A DNA stretch of 54,634 nucleotides from Chitinophaga sp. SYP-B3965 (GTDB taxonomy: Bacteria > Bacteroidota > Bacteroidia > Chitinophagales > Chitinophagaceae), in the NCBI RefSeq assembly GCF_009647655.1, contig NZ_WJFD01000010.1, positions 1 through 54,634 of the forward strand. Reading direction: 5' to 3'. Shown here piece after piece: positions 9,843-19,421 of this stretch. The number at the start of each line of letters is the position of its first letter. The stretch's first letter is position 1. The notes under the pieces are model-generated. The model was not told the origin of the DNA. It was given only the letters and a program-made list of their open reading frames with translations, and did not search any database. A program made the translations under genes and the position numbers.

Positions 9843-10308
9843 TGTTGTAAGAGTCAGTAAGTAACACAAATCCTTCAATGGAAGGCTGTGTTGAATTTCT
9901 CTGTGCTGCAACGTTTATTGCATCATAGATCACATTTTTGAGTTTGGTAAACTCATTGGGCTTTTGAATATAGTGCATAGCCCCGTTCTGGTAAAGCTGG
10001 CTGGCAATGTCTGGTTCGTAAGAAGTAGAGAATATAATGATGGGAAGCTTGTTTAGTTTCGCATCGTTTTTTATTTCTACTAAACATTGGAACCCATTTT
10101 TACGGGGCATATTAAGGTCGAGGAAAAGAACATCGGGAAGCTGGGCGTCTTCTTTTGTCAGCAATTGCATGAGCTGGTCACCATCAAATACGGTAGTAAG
10201 GGCGGCGGATAGGGGCAATTCTTCCAGAGCGTCTTTAAAAAGAAGGCAGTCATCATTATCATCGTCCGCAAGGAGGATGCTTTGGATGTTTAATTGAGAG
10301 AAAAGCAT
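9817..10308 (-). CDS. Single-domain response regulator
   Basis: This 163-aa protein is a receiver domain without an output domain. The acidic pocket is at Asp15-17, the phospho-acceptor is Asp64 in LFLDLNMPRKNG, the switch Ser/Thr is in FSTS (94-97), and the conserved Lys is 116 in IQKP. The C-terminal tail after about 140 is Asn/Asp-rich and unlike any effector domain. It is the first gene of a two-gene unit with the large hybrid kinase and very likely receives phosphate from it. Similar stand-alone receivers of the Rcp1/CheY-like group often pair with PAS/GAF kinases. Confidence 0.92.
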   Translation of the reverse strand: MLFSQLNIQSILLADDDNDDCLLFKDALEELPLSAALTTVFDGDQLMQLLTKEDAQLPDVLFLDLNMPRKNGFQCLVEIKNDAKLNKLPIIIFSTSYEPDIASQLYQNGAMHYIQKPNEFTKLKNVIYDAINVAAQRNSTQPSIEGFVLLTDSYNNDYKQNTD

Positions 10309-10446
10309 AAATGTAAAGATTAAGCCATAGGAGCGGGTATATACTCATCCAATTTGTGCTTATTAAAAGTCATATGCGAAAGATATGGCCTGTATTGCTT
10401 TCCAATACGATGTAATGTATGCTATTTCGGTCATATAGCCGTTTAT

Positions 10447-10478
10447 AATAGGAAAGGGCAACCATTCACTGGTTGCCC
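10447..10478 (-). terminator. Terminator after the DUF4302 gene
   Basis: Perfect 9-bp arms at 10456-10464 and 10470-10478 enclose a 5-nt loop. On the minus strand the stem is followed by TTTCCTATT. It lies 35 bp past the last gene of the sigma-FecR-Sus locus and marks its end. Confidence 0.75.
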
Positions 10479-10512
10479 TCCTTTCTCTCTGGTACTAGCG
10501 ATGATCAGATGA

Positions 10513-11835
10513 TCATTTTGACAGGGTTCCGTAGTAATAAGATGCAGGATTAGCTTTGTTGTACAAACCGCCGAGCAGTAGATCACTGGAAGGGTTGGAA
10601 ACCCAGTCCATTTTAAAGGTATTGTTAGTGAAATAATCCGTTATGGATACAAACCCAGCCCCTACAACATTCGCGTTGTTATCCCTGGAAACAAACGTAA
10701 ACGTAATGTCTCCATTCGCTGCCTTTGCCATCGTATACAGGAAGTTAGCCTGGAAAGCAGTGCCCGCTGTATTTCTGTAGTAGAAACGGATCACCGTTTC
10801 ATTAGCAGGGTTGAACATCACCTGCACATAATCCAGCACACGGCCGGCATTACCCACTGCCGCCAATCCTGTTTTAGCAGCATTGTACCTGGTGTTGAAA
10901 TCTGCATTCAGGTTCACCGGTACTGTTAAAGGATTGTAGATGAGGATGGTATTGGCTTTCCCACTACCCAATGTAAGTTCCAGCGGAATAATAGGAGTGG
11001 TGGACGCCTGGAATTCATAACGTTTGGTGCCCACCATTACATAGTAGATGCCTTTCACATCATCCCATAATAATTCAGAGAAACTTTCTGTGGCATTGCC
11101 GTAGGGCTGAGCCAACTGGATGCCTTTCAAAGTAAAACTGAAGCCCACCGATTGTGTAACCACTATCTGCTGATCATCCACATAACTGAAGGTCAAACGT
11201 TTAGTTTTTGAATCAACGCCGATGGTGATCTTACGGTTATCCGCCAGTTGCACGAACAGGAATTTACTGTCCGTTGCATATTTCGAAGTCAGCTTCATGA
11301 TCGTTTTGATCCTGCCGGCAGCATACAATTGCTGCTCTGCCGCTGTTGCTTTTACGAATGTAACCGGCATGTCATAGAAAGTGCCTTTCACCTTCATAGA
11401 ATCTCCCTTGGTTTCCACCCAGGCAAATTCATATTCACTGATCAGTCCAATACCTACAGTACCGCCCAGCTTACTGGGATCAGGATCAGCCAGCAGGTGG
11501 AGGTAATTATAAGTATCAAAGATCAGGGTAGGGCGTTGTAATGCCTTCAGACGATAACTGCTTTCTTTGGGAGTGATAGCACTCACCGTATCAATATCAC
11601 TGGTCATCGTTACCCGGCCTTTATCTGTAAACTGCATGTAGAAGGAATAGCCATTGTTAGCACCGGTGAAAACATTTGCTTTCCATCCACCGGGTGAACT
11701 CAGCAGATCTTTTTGAATATTACCCAGTACTTCAGCGAGCCTTTTATCCGGATCACCTAATATCGGATCATCTTCTTTTTTACAACCGGAGATCAGGCCG
11801 GCTAATATTATCAGGTATGTGAGTGTTTTTTTCAT
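10513..11835 (-). CDS. DUF4302 family surface lipoprotein
   Basis: This 440-aa lipoprotein has lipobox LISGC with Cys18, followed by KKEDD. The N-terminal two thirds look like DUF4302, a Bacteroidota family found beside SusC/SusD and a zinc metallohydrolase; its function is unknown. The last 130 residues (311-440) align without large gaps to residues 310-443 of the next protein upstream, starting with the shared ADFNTR and AAKTGLAAVG blocks. It is the last gene of the operon, 17 bp after the metallohydrolase, and is followed by a terminator. It is probably surface-exposed and helps capture or process the substrate of this uptake system. Confidence 0.85.
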   Translation of the reverse strand: MKKTLTYLIILAGLISGCKKEDDPILGDPDKRLAEVLGNIQKDLLSSPGGWKANVFTGANNGYSFYMQFTDKGRVTMTSDIDTVSAITPKESSYRLKALQRPTLIFDTYNYLHLLADPDPSKLGGTVGIGLISEYEFAWVETKGDSMKVKGTFYDMPVTFVKATAAEQQLYAAGRIKTIMKLTSKYATDSKFLFVQLADNRKITIGVDSKTKRLTFSYVDDQQIVVTQSVGFSFTLKGIQLAQPYGNATESFSELLWDDVKGIYYVMVGTKRYEFQASTTPIIPLELTLGSGKANTILIYNPLTVPVNLNADFNTRYNAAKTGLAAVGNAGRVLDYVQVMFNPANETVIRFYYRNTAGTAFQANFLYTMAKAANGDITFTFVSRDNNANVVGAGFVSITDYFTNNTFKMDWVSNPSSDLLLGGLYNKANPASYYYGTLSK

Positions 11836-11852
11836 GTTGCTTTTTTAAAGGG

Positions 11853-13184
11853 TTATTTACCTAACAAGCCTATCATGTAAGCTGCGGGCGTGGTTTGGTT
11901 TAATAAACCTGCGTATTGCTCCGGCGTACCCGTTTTAGGATATCCCGTATAATAATCCAGTTTGAAAGGGAAAGCAGCCAGGTAATTGGTAGTGATAGAT
12001 ACCAGGCCGGGCTCTACCACGCTTGCATTACCATCCTTGGTAGTGAGTGTTAGCATAGTCACTCCATTGGCATCCGGGTTCATGGTATAAGTAAAAGATG
12101 CCGTAAAGTTGACGCCCGCCTGATTCCTGTACATGAAAGTTGCCACAATGGTTTGCTCTCCCGTTACCACCAGTTTCATGGAATCCAATACCCTGTTGGC
12201 AGCACCTACCGCAGCCAGCCCGGTTTTAGCGGCTGCCCAGCGGGTGTTGAAATCTGCGGACAGGCCAGTAAGCCTGGCAGGGTTGATATTGATGGAACTG
12301 TAGATCTTACCGGGGCCTATGATGTGCCGGAATTTGAAAGGTGCAAAACTATTCAAAGCCACCTGTGTTGAATTCTGCAAACTGTCGAAATTAATATTGT
12401 ACACCTGTTTGAAATAGGTCACCACAATATTTTCTTTCGCGCGGATAGATGCAATAGCAGCAGGATTAGGAATCGTGTTCACGATCGCTTCATAATTCGC
12501 TTTGCCTTCTGTGAGCATGACCGCTACCATTTCCACAAAATCCTCATCCACAGCAGAAGAAGCATAAGGTGTGATGCAACCCAGCAAACGTGCCGCGTCG
12601 TCACTCAACTGGTTCCAGGAAGAAGTATACACAGATGGCGTGATCAGTTTGAACTCCGGAGGATACATGATATTCTGATGCAGGATATGCGCAAATTCAT
12701 GGTGGATCGTTTTTAATACCCGCTTGGTAATGTCCCTGTCTGTATTAGAAAACTCATTCACCCGGAAGAGCGTCACCTTAATACCACCTTCAGCCTGGCC
12801 GAGTGTAATGGTACCATTCGTGTTGTATTCCGGACTGCCCACCAGTACATATTGTTTAGGGCAGAATTTCCGGATGAAAGGTTCTCCCGCTTCTTTGGAA
12901 TAAACATCTATCCAGGCTTTGCGCACTACTTCCATCAGCGGCTGGATCTTGTCTTCATAAGGAGGAACCAGTCTTTTATCCAGTGCCAGCTCAGAAGCAT
13001 CCCAACGATATTTTACCTGGATGTTGTAAGGTTTGGTGAAGGTATTGTACAGCCACTCATCAATAGGACCCTTTGGCCAGGTATCACCTTCCAGGCCAAG
13101 TATCGGTTTGCTGACGTCCTCTTTCTTTTTGCATGCAGCAAATAAGAAAGAGCAGAGCAGGAGATATATAATATGTTTTTTCAT
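11853..13184 (-). CDS. Substrate import-associated zinc metallohydrolase lipoprotein
   Basis: This 443-aa lipoprotein has lipobox LFAAC with Cys18. A gluzincin-type HEFAH motif at 162-166, within HHEFAHILHQ, gives two zinc ligands and the catalytic Glu. The architecture matches the family of putative zinc metallohydrolase lipoproteins encoded beside SusC/SusD pairs and DUF4302 genes. Residues 310-443 form a C-terminal module shared with the adjacent DUF4302 protein. It follows SusD by 18 bp in the same operon. A role in cutting a protein or peptide substrate at the cell surface is plausible but inferred; the substrate is unknown. Confidence 0.87.
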   Translation of the reverse strand: MKKHIIYLLLCSFLFAACKKKEDVSKPILGLEGDTWPKGPIDEWLYNTFTKPYNIQVKYRWDASELALDKRLVPPYEDKIQPLMEVVRKAWIDVYSKEAGEPFIRKFCPKQYVLVGSPEYNTNGTITLGQAEGGIKVTLFRVNEFSNTDRDITKRVLKTIHHEFAHILHQNIMYPPEFKLITPSVYTSSWNQLSDDAARLLGCITPYASSAVDEDFVEMVAVMLTEGKANYEAIVNTIPNPAAIASIRAKENIVVTYFKQVYNINFDSLQNSTQVALNSFAPFKFRHIIGPGKIYSSININPARLTGLSADFNTRWAAAKTGLAAVGAANRVLDSMKLVVTGEQTIVATFMYRNQAGVNFTASFTYTMNPDANGVTMLTLTTKDGNASVVEPGLVSITTNYLAAFPFKLDYYTGYPKTGTPEQYAGLLNQTTPAAYMIGLLGK

Positions 13185-13202
13185 GTTGCCTTGTTTTACC
13201 GG

Positions 13203-14663
13203 TTAACGGGGATTTAATTCAATGCCTGCCAGGTTCGCCTGCTCTGGTAATTGCAATACTCTGTTCAGGTCACCAGGTTTGGATGTAATGGTGTCGCCAT
13301 CCCAGAGTGTATGCACTACCGTCATTTTGTGACGGAGAATATCAAACCAGCGTAAACCTTCATGAATAGTTTCCATACGTTTCAGATCAAGAACAGCATT
13401 GGTCAATGCTACCTGTACATCCGTTGTTTTATAAAAAGTAAGCGCTTTAGCTTCAGTGAGGTTATGGGTAGCCGCCACGTAACTCACTACACGCTGACTG
13501 ATGAAGAGGTTAATATCCTTGAGGGCATTTTCATAATCTTTCTTCTGAACGTAAGCCTCTGCGCGGTTCATCAACACTTCTTCCGTGGTGAACAAAGGCA
13601 CCATATTATAACCAACACCTGTGCTGGCATTGATGCTGGTGCGTACAAAATGCTCCTGGAATTTCCGTACATAGTAGTTCAGGGAATTCTGGGTGAATAA
13701 CCTGTATACCATCGTTCCGCCTGTAAGATTCGCTTTACCACCACCGCCAAAGATGGCGTCTGTTGCTTTTACACCGGAAGAGAAACGGTAAGACCTGAAC
13801 CGGCGGCCATACCAGGAACTAGTTTCACCGATCAGGAGGTTGGCTGGTTCAGTTGCTTTAGTATAAGCAAGCGCCACAGCGTCCGAACTCATTTGATAGT
13901 AACCGTTGATCCAGTTACGCATGTTCTGTAAAATGCTGTTGCCCGGAAAGGCCAGTCCCGCATGCTCAATTACTTTATCCGGGGCCTGTTTGTAGAGATA
14001 GAAACGGGTAGCAAAAGCATGCGCTGCTTTTTTCGTAAAGTGATAAGCCGGTATTTTATAAGCATTGTTATTGATCAAAGGAATACCTTCTGTAAGGTCT
14101 TTCTCAATCATCTCATATACGTATGCTACCGTTTTACGCTCATATTTCTTTGAAACCACTGTTTCCGGCTCCAGCACATAAGGAATGCCCGGATCAGTTG
14201 CAGCAGTAGCAGGATCATAGAATTTAGAGAAGAGGGAAACCAGCATGAAATGGGCATAAGCACGTGCTACCAATGCTTCTCCTTTTTGTGCCGTGTACTT
14301 CTCAGGATCGGCTGCTTTTTTGATAGCATCCAATGCCTGGTTAGCAGATGCGATGGCATCATAACAATTGTTCCAGTAAAAGATGGGAGAATCCTGGTTG
14401 GTTTCTATCACATCATCATATATATATGGAAGGGAATTGATCGGATACTGATTGGCAGCACCAAAGTTGTCCGTAACATTATCAGACATGGCCTCGCAAA
14501 ATGTAAAGTAATTAGCACGAGGGTAAGCGGATACCAGCAACTCAGATACCTTTTCCGGGGTATTGAGATCAGCCCTTTGATCAGGGGCCTGCTCCAGGTA
14601 TTTTTTGCAGCTGCTTACAGTCAGGCTACTGAGCAGTATAGTATATAAAGCAATTTTCTTCAT
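13203..14663 (-). CDS. SusD/RagB-family nutrient-binding lipoprotein
   Basis: This 486-aa surface lipoprotein has signal MKKIALYTILLSS and lipobox Cys19, followed by KKYLEQAPDQR, the usual start of mature SusD proteins. It has TPR-like helices in the first half and the conserved C-terminal block with RMETIHEGLRWFDILR, the family signature near the end. It acts as the lid that captures ligand for the SusC channel encoded 17 bp upstream. It belongs to the sigma-FecR-SusC-SusD-metallohydrolase-DUF4302 operon. No glycosidase is present, so a non-glycan ligand such as a peptide is possible. Confidence 0.93.
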   Translation of the reverse strand: MKKIALYTILLSSLTVSSCKKYLEQAPDQRADLNTPEKVSELLVSAYPRANYFTFCEAMSDNVTDNFGAANQYPINSLPYIYDDVIETNQDSPIFYWNNCYDAIASANQALDAIKKAADPEKYTAQKGEALVARAYAHFMLVSLFSKFYDPATAATDPGIPYVLEPETVVSKKYERKTVAYVYEMIEKDLTEGIPLINNNAYKIPAYHFTKKAAHAFATRFYLYKQAPDKVIEHAGLAFPGNSILQNMRNWINGYYQMSSDAVALAYTKATEPANLLIGETSSWYGRRFRSYRFSSGVKATDAIFGGGGKANLTGGTMVYRLFTQNSLNYYVRKFQEHFVRTSINASTGVGYNMVPLFTTEEVLMNRAEAYVQKKDYENALKDINLFISQRVVSYVAATHNLTEAKALTFYKTTDVQVALTNAVLDLKRMETIHEGLRWFDILRHKMTVVHTLWDGDTITSKPGDLNRVLQLPEQANLAGIELNPR

Positions 14664-14680
14664 GATTCAAGTTTTAAGCG

Positions 14681-17600
14681 TTAAAGACCCACTTTAAGTG
14701 AAAAAGTGAATTGACGCGGTACCGGTAAAGCCACACCACCAGATGTAAAGAATTCCGGATCCTGCCCCTTCAGCTTTTTATCCGCATATACCAACCAGAG
14801 GTTAGTGCCTACCAGGTTCACAGAAGCAGTACCAATACCGATCCTGCTCAGCATGTTATGTGGCAGGTTGTATTGCAGGGAAACGGTCTTCAATCTCACA
14901 AAAGAACCATCAGCCACCCTTACACTGGAATAGTTGTAAGTATTATAAGGATACACCCCATTCGTTAACTGATAACGGAGGGGATCCATGATAGAAGGCA
15001 CATTGGTGATCTTTTCATCTCCCGGTAATGTCCAGCGGTCCAGGAATTCCTTTGGCATGGCATCCAGGTCGTTATAGGTATTCTTGTAAGCAGGATTCAG
15101 CCTTATTTTATTACCCGCCTGGTACGTGAAGAAAATATTCAGCGTAAGATCTTTATAACGGATCACGTTAGACAGACCACCTGTATAGAGCGGGTCTACA
15201 GAACCTTCATAATGGAGGTAAGAAGTATTGGTGCTTTGCAGGTATACATTATTGGTTTCCTTACCACCTTCGTCGATAAAGAGGGGAGTGCCTGTTTCAG
15301 GATCAAGACCTTTAAAGTCAATCGAGTAAAGGCCGCGTACGGCATTTCCTTCTTTCGGCCCACCTTCCGGAATCACGAGATCATAAATGCGGGGAAGACT
15401 TTTCAAATTGGTGATCTTGCCGGTATTATAACCAAATGTGAGGTTGGTACGCCAGCTGAATGACCTGCTGTCCAGTATCTTCGCACCAATGGTAAATTCA
15501 ATACCCTTGGATTTCATATCCGCATAGTTCGCAGATTTCGTTTCCTGCCCACCAATGCCGGAAGTGCGGAAGTTATCTATCAGATCAAAACCATTACGTT
15601 GATAAACATCCGCCGTAAGGGTCAGTTTGTTTTTCAGCAATCCAAGGTCAACACCAATATTGGCCACATAGTTTTTCTCCCAGGTCAGCTCTGAATTTTC
15701 CAGGCTCCTGATATCTATGCGGGATTCTGTTTCTGATAAATAAGGACGAAGGGATGACCCGTTGTTGAACACCACAGAGGAATTCGTAGCAGGTCCAAAA
15801 CTGGCGTTCAATCCATAAGATGCACGTACTTTCAGGAAGTCCAGCATATGCTGTTGCTGGAAGAAGGGCTCCATATCAACGTTCCAGGCACCGGAGAATG
15901 TCCAGGTAGGTAACCAGCGCGCAGTGCGGGAAGCACCCATCTGATTGGAACCATCATACCGCAAACTGGCTTCCGCCACATATTTGTCCTTCCATGCGTA
16001 ACGGGCAGTGGTGAAGTATTCCAGGTGACGGTCATAGTATTGCTCCATGCCGTAATAGTTGTAGTTACCTTCCAGCATTTGTTTGATGATGCGGTAATCC
16101 GTAAAAGGCGTACCACCTTTATCATACTGGTATCCGTAACCATTGTTCCAGGCATTCTGGCGGTTGGCATATTTAATCCCCTGGCCACCCATCCAGCTGA
16201 TGTTATGGTTGCCGATGAGTGTTTTATAGTTCAATACGTGGCGCGCATAATAACTCACCAGGTAATCTTCGTTCCTGTTGTAGAAACCACCCTGTGGCAA
16301 TACCACTTGTGGGTCTGCTTCCGGATGGTCCGGATCACTGTAGAGGAAACGGTTCCGCTCACGGATAGTGGAAGAAGCCGCTGCCTTGAATGCGCCAGCC
16401 ATGTTGGAATATTCTGTGATGCGGTGTTCACGGGAAGTTTTTACATACCGTACAGAACCCAGTACCGTGTAGTCCCAGTTCTTATTGATCTTATAGTTCA
16501 GATCACCCTGTAACTTCAGGTCCAGCATGTTCAGCTTGATCGTGTTCTGCTTTAATTCATTCAGGATGTTAAAAGGAGCATAATTACGGGTGAAGTATTC
16601 TTGGTCCCCGTCCTCATCATAAGCAGTGAGCACGCGGCTGGTATTAAGAGAATAGCTGAAAGGATTAATATCGAAATCACGGGTGTATTGTCCTTCCACC
16701 ACATTACTTCCTCTGGTGAGAGAGCCAGGTGCTGTTTGTTCCCGCACAGATCCTGTAGCAATCACCCTCGCAGTGAGCTTATTGGATAACTGGTAGTTAT
16801 TATTCAGGTTCATCGTATAACGCTTCACGTTATCGCCCACTGTCCATCCGTTATCATTATACATGCTTGCAGAGAAGTAATGCTGGGATTTGTCCGTACC
16901 GGAAGAAATACTAATGGCATGTTCCTGTACAAATGAATTCTTGAAGAGGATATCAAACCAGTCTGTATTGGTACGTGCATATCTTTCCAGGAATGCAGCC
17001 TGTGCTTCCGGTGTATTTTCTAATGCAAAATCGCCCGTAACAGGATCATCCGTATTAATGAGCTGGTACATTTTAGTGAAAACACCACCATTAGGAGCTG
17101 TAAGCGTAGGACCCAGGTTCAGCCAGCCTTTGCGGTTCATCTCTGCGTATACAGACATCTGGTCTGCAGAGTTCATCAGGTTAAAAGTGCTGTAGGTAGG
17201 CTTCAGGAAAGTAGAGAAGTTCCCCGTATAAGAAACCAGCGGTTTACCAATACGTCCTTTCTTTGTAGTGATCACGATCACCCCGTTCATCGCTCTTGCA
17301 CCATACATCGCAGTAGCAGCAGCATCTTTCAGGATCTCAAATGTAGAAATATCATCCGCATTGATCCCTGCAACAGAAGAACCGATGAGTGTCAGCGGGT
17401 CTCCACTGGAAAGCTGATCGTTAGATACATTCACCACATCTTCCAGGATCACACCATCTATTACCCACAACGGTTTGTTTTCGCCCCTGATGGAAGTAGC
17501 GCCACGCACCCTTACTTTGGGAGCAGCTCCGAAAGTACCCGATACATTCTGTACAGAAACCCCTGCAGCACGGCCTTCCAGCATCCTGCTGATATCAATG

Positions 17601-18310
17601 GTACCTTCCATTTTCACATCTTCCGCTTTCAGTTTAGTAGCAGAACCCGTAAAGAGTTTTTTATCAATATTCTGGTAACCGGTAACCACCACTTCCCCCA
17701 AACTGCTGATGCTTTCTTCCATCAGCACTTTCATATCCAGGTGGCCCTGTGTGATCTTTATCTCTTTAGGTTTATACCCGATCATCGTGAATAAAAGCGT
17801 AGCACCATCATTTACTTTAATGGAGAAATTACCTGCTCCGTCTGATTGTGTACCATTATTTGTACCTTTTTCCACGATAGTGATTCCGGGCAGCGGTTCT
17901 TCAGCTCCCTCACGGTTCTTTTGCACAACAGTGCCTTTCACCACCATTTCCCGCTGCACATGCGTAACGGGAACAGCTGCCTTTTGAAGGATCACTTTAT
18001 CACCGATCTTTTTGTAACTGATCCCTATCTGCTTTAAAGAATTCATCACTTCATCCAGCGAAGGATTATCTGAATGCAGGGGAACACTCGTTTCCTTGCT
18101 GATCACATCTGCATCGTACACAAAAGTGATCTTGTAGAGCAACTCTAATTTTTTCAGCAATGCCGGTAGTTTCATATCCGCATTACCATTTGCAACGAGC
18201 TGGGAAACTACTTCCGGGGGGAGGGCCGCCAGGCTCACACTGCCTGTTAGCGGCCATAAAAGAAGGAATAGCAAGGTCCTTCCTTTTCGCTTTGTTATGC
18301 AAGTACTCAT
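14681..18310 (-). CDS. SusC/RagA-family TonB-dependent transporter with STN domain
   Basis: This 1209-aa outer-membrane channel has a signal-like N-terminus (to about residue 29), an STN/secretin domain (about 55-112) that talks to FecR, a CarboxypepD_reg domain (about 125-205), a plug (about 208-350, with SLGEVVVTGYQN and DAAATAMYGARAMNGVIVITTKKG), and a long barrel ending FSLKVGL. The STN domain and the FecR gene 38 bp upstream show a trans-envelope signalling circuit: ligand in the channel, then FecR, then sigma release. Length is usual for SusC proteins. Confidence 0.95.
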   Translation of the reverse strand: MSTCITKRKGRTLLFLLLWPLTGSVSLAALPPEVVSQLVANGNADMKLPALLKKLELLYKITFVYDADVISKETSVPLHSDNPSLDEVMNSLKQIGISYKKIGDKVILQKAAVPVTHVQREMVVKGTVVQKNREGAEEPLPGITIVEKGTNNGTQSDGAGNFSIKVNDGATLLFTMIGYKPKEIKITQGHLDMKVLMEESISSLGEVVVTGYQNIDKKLFTGSATKLKAEDVKMEGTIDISRMLEGRAAGVSVQNVSGTFGAAPKVRVRGATSIRGENKPLWVIDGVILEDVVNVSNDQLSSGDPLTLIGSSVAGINADDISTFEILKDAAATAMYGARAMNGVIVITTKKGRIGKPLVSYTGNFSTFLKPTYSTFNLMNSADQMSVYAEMNRKGWLNLGPTLTAPNGGVFTKMYQLINTDDPVTGDFALENTPEAQAAFLERYARTNTDWFDILFKNSFVQEHAISISSGTDKSQHYFSASMYNDNGWTVGDNVKRYTMNLNNNYQLSNKLTARVIATGSVREQTAPGSLTRGSNVVEGQYTRDFDINPFSYSLNTSRVLTAYDEDGDQEYFTRNYAPFNILNELKQNTIKLNMLDLKLQGDLNYKINKNWDYTVLGSVRYVKTSREHRITEYSNMAGAFKAAASSTIRERNRFLYSDPDHPEADPQVVLPQGGFYNRNEDYLVSYYARHVLNYKTLIGNHNISWMGGQGIKYANRQNAWNNGYGYQYDKGGTPFTDYRIIKQMLEGNYNYYGMEQYYDRHLEYFTTARYAWKDKYVAEASLRYDGSNQMGASRTARWLPTWTFSGAWNVDMEPFFQQQHMLDFLKVRASYGLNASFGPATNSSVVFNNGSSLRPYLSETESRIDIRSLENSELTWEKNYVANIGVDLGLLKNKLTLTADVYQRNGFDLIDNFRTSGIGGQETKSANYADMKSKGIEFTIGAKILDSRSFSWRTNLTFGYNTGKITNLKSLPRIYDLVIPEGGPKEGNAVRGLYSIDFKGLDPETGTPLFIDEGGKETNNVYLQSTNTSYLHYEGSVDPLYTGGLSNVIRYKDLTLNIFFTYQAGNKIRLNPAYKNTYNDLDAMPKEFLDRWTLPGDEKITNVPSIMDPLRYQLTNGVYPYNTYNYSSVRVADGSFVRLKTVSLQYNLPHNMLSRIGIGTASVNLVGTNLWLVYADKKLKGQDPEFFTSGGVALPVPRQFTFSLKVGL

Positions 18311-18348
18311 AAGCTGAGAGATTTTTGGTTGAAAAATGTGTAGGTTAC

Positions 18349-19293
18349 TTACTTCCTGGTAATAAGGATCTGCTGGTTGGCTTGCTTACTGATCTTTATG
18401 GGATAAGTAGCCTCCAGTACATCCAGCACTTCTTGCAGTGAACTGTTAGAGAATTTCACATTGAGTTTGCCAGAAGTGGATATATTATTGCTGATAACTA
18501 TTTTCACTTCATAGGTTTTTTCCAGTTGCTGGCAAACTGCGGCCAGCGAAGCATCTTCAAAGATCAACTCACCCGTGGCCCATGCATTTTCATTCGGGTT
18601 GGCTTTTTCTACTTCCAGTACTTTTTGCAGCTGGGGATCATATACCAGTGCTTTACCCGCTTCCAGTATAGTATGCGAGTTGTCACCGGCTCCTTCAAAA
18701 CGGATCTTGCCACTGCTTACATTCACGGCAATCTTTTCTTTGCCCGCTTCAATATTAAAGGAGGTGCCTAATACAGTAATGCTGGAAGAAGGCATGTTCA
18801 CCATGAACTTATGTTCCGGATCAGGTGCAATGTCAAAAAAGGCCTTTCCATTTTCCAGCGTAACATGATGACTGAAAGTAGCGGGATAACGCAGTGTGGT
18901 ATTCTCTGCCAGGATCACGCGGGAACCATCTGCCAGCCGGATAGAATCCGTTTGGCCGGCTTTGGTGGCCAATGTGATCATTTCCACCGGTTGCTGGCGG
19001 AAGAAGGCAAACCAGGCTGCAATGCCCAATACAACGGCAGCTGCGGCGTAACGTATCCATCGGAACCGGACTTTGGGTGCCTGTGCTATAAATGGCTGTA
19101 AAGGATCCTGTCGCAACGCTGCCAATGGTTGCAGGGTTGCAGAAGTATCCCATAATCGCATATACTCACGATAGGTTACTTCATTTTCCGGCGCTGCGGC
19201 GCGCCAAACGTCTATTTCCTGGCGTAACGTTTCATCCTCGGGATGCTCCATTAACCGGACAATCTTATCGATTAGATCTTGGTTGATGCTCAT
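18349..19293 (-). CDS. FecR-family anti-sigma factor
   Basis: This 314-aa inner-membrane regulator has a cytosolic N-terminal region (1-75) rich in acidic and Trp residues that binds sigma. A single transmembrane helix lies at about 78-98 (RYAAAAVVLGIAAWFAFF). The periplasmic FecR domain (about 105-200) contains LADGSRVILAENTTLRYP, and a DUF4974-type C-terminal domain (about 240-312) resembles STN. It follows the sigma gene and precedes SusC. It should hold sigma inactive until SusC is loaded. The 128-bp gap to the sigma gene holds a hairpin and A/T-rich DNA, so part of its transcription may be separate. Confidence 0.93.
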   Translation of the reverse strand: MSINQDLIDKIVRLMEHPEDETLRQEIDVWRAAAPENEVTYREYMRLWDTSATLQPLAALRQDPLQPFIAQAPKVRFRWIRYAAAAVVLGIAAWFAFFRQQPVEMITLATKAGQTDSIRLADGSRVILAENTTLRYPATFSHHVTLENGKAFFDIAPDPEHKFMVNMPSSSITVLGTSFNIEAGKEKIAVNVSSGKIRFEGAGDNSHTILEAGKALVYDPQLQKVLEVEKANPNENAWATGELIFEDASLAAVCQQLEKTYEVKIVISNNISTSGKLNVKFSNSSLQEVLDVLEATYPIKISKQANQQILITRK

Positions 19294-19389
19294 GGGTACG
19301 TGGGTTTAATACCCATAGAACAATTAAGGGTGGGATACCCCACTAGTGGAAGAGAAAAAAAAATCTCAAAAAAATAAAAACCACCCTCG

Positions 19390-19411
19390 CTGCCCAGGCA
19401 AATTTGGGCAG
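19390..19411 (-). terminator. Hairpin between sigma and fecR (attenuator or terminator)
   Basis: Arms CTGCCCA (19390-19396) and TGGGCAG (19405-19411) pair perfectly around 8 nt. On the minus strand a T-rich run (TTTTTATTTTTTT) follows after about 9 bases. Lying between the sigma stop and the fecR start in one operon, it could set their relative output. The distance to the T run makes full termination uncertain. Confidence 0.4.
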
Positions 19412-19421
19412 GCATACAGCC

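Noticed and set aside
9843..9911. N-terminal extension of the hybrid kinase
   Set aside because: The 23 added residues lie inside the response-regulator gene and are unlike CheB; the ATG at 9842 starts right before the CheB core.
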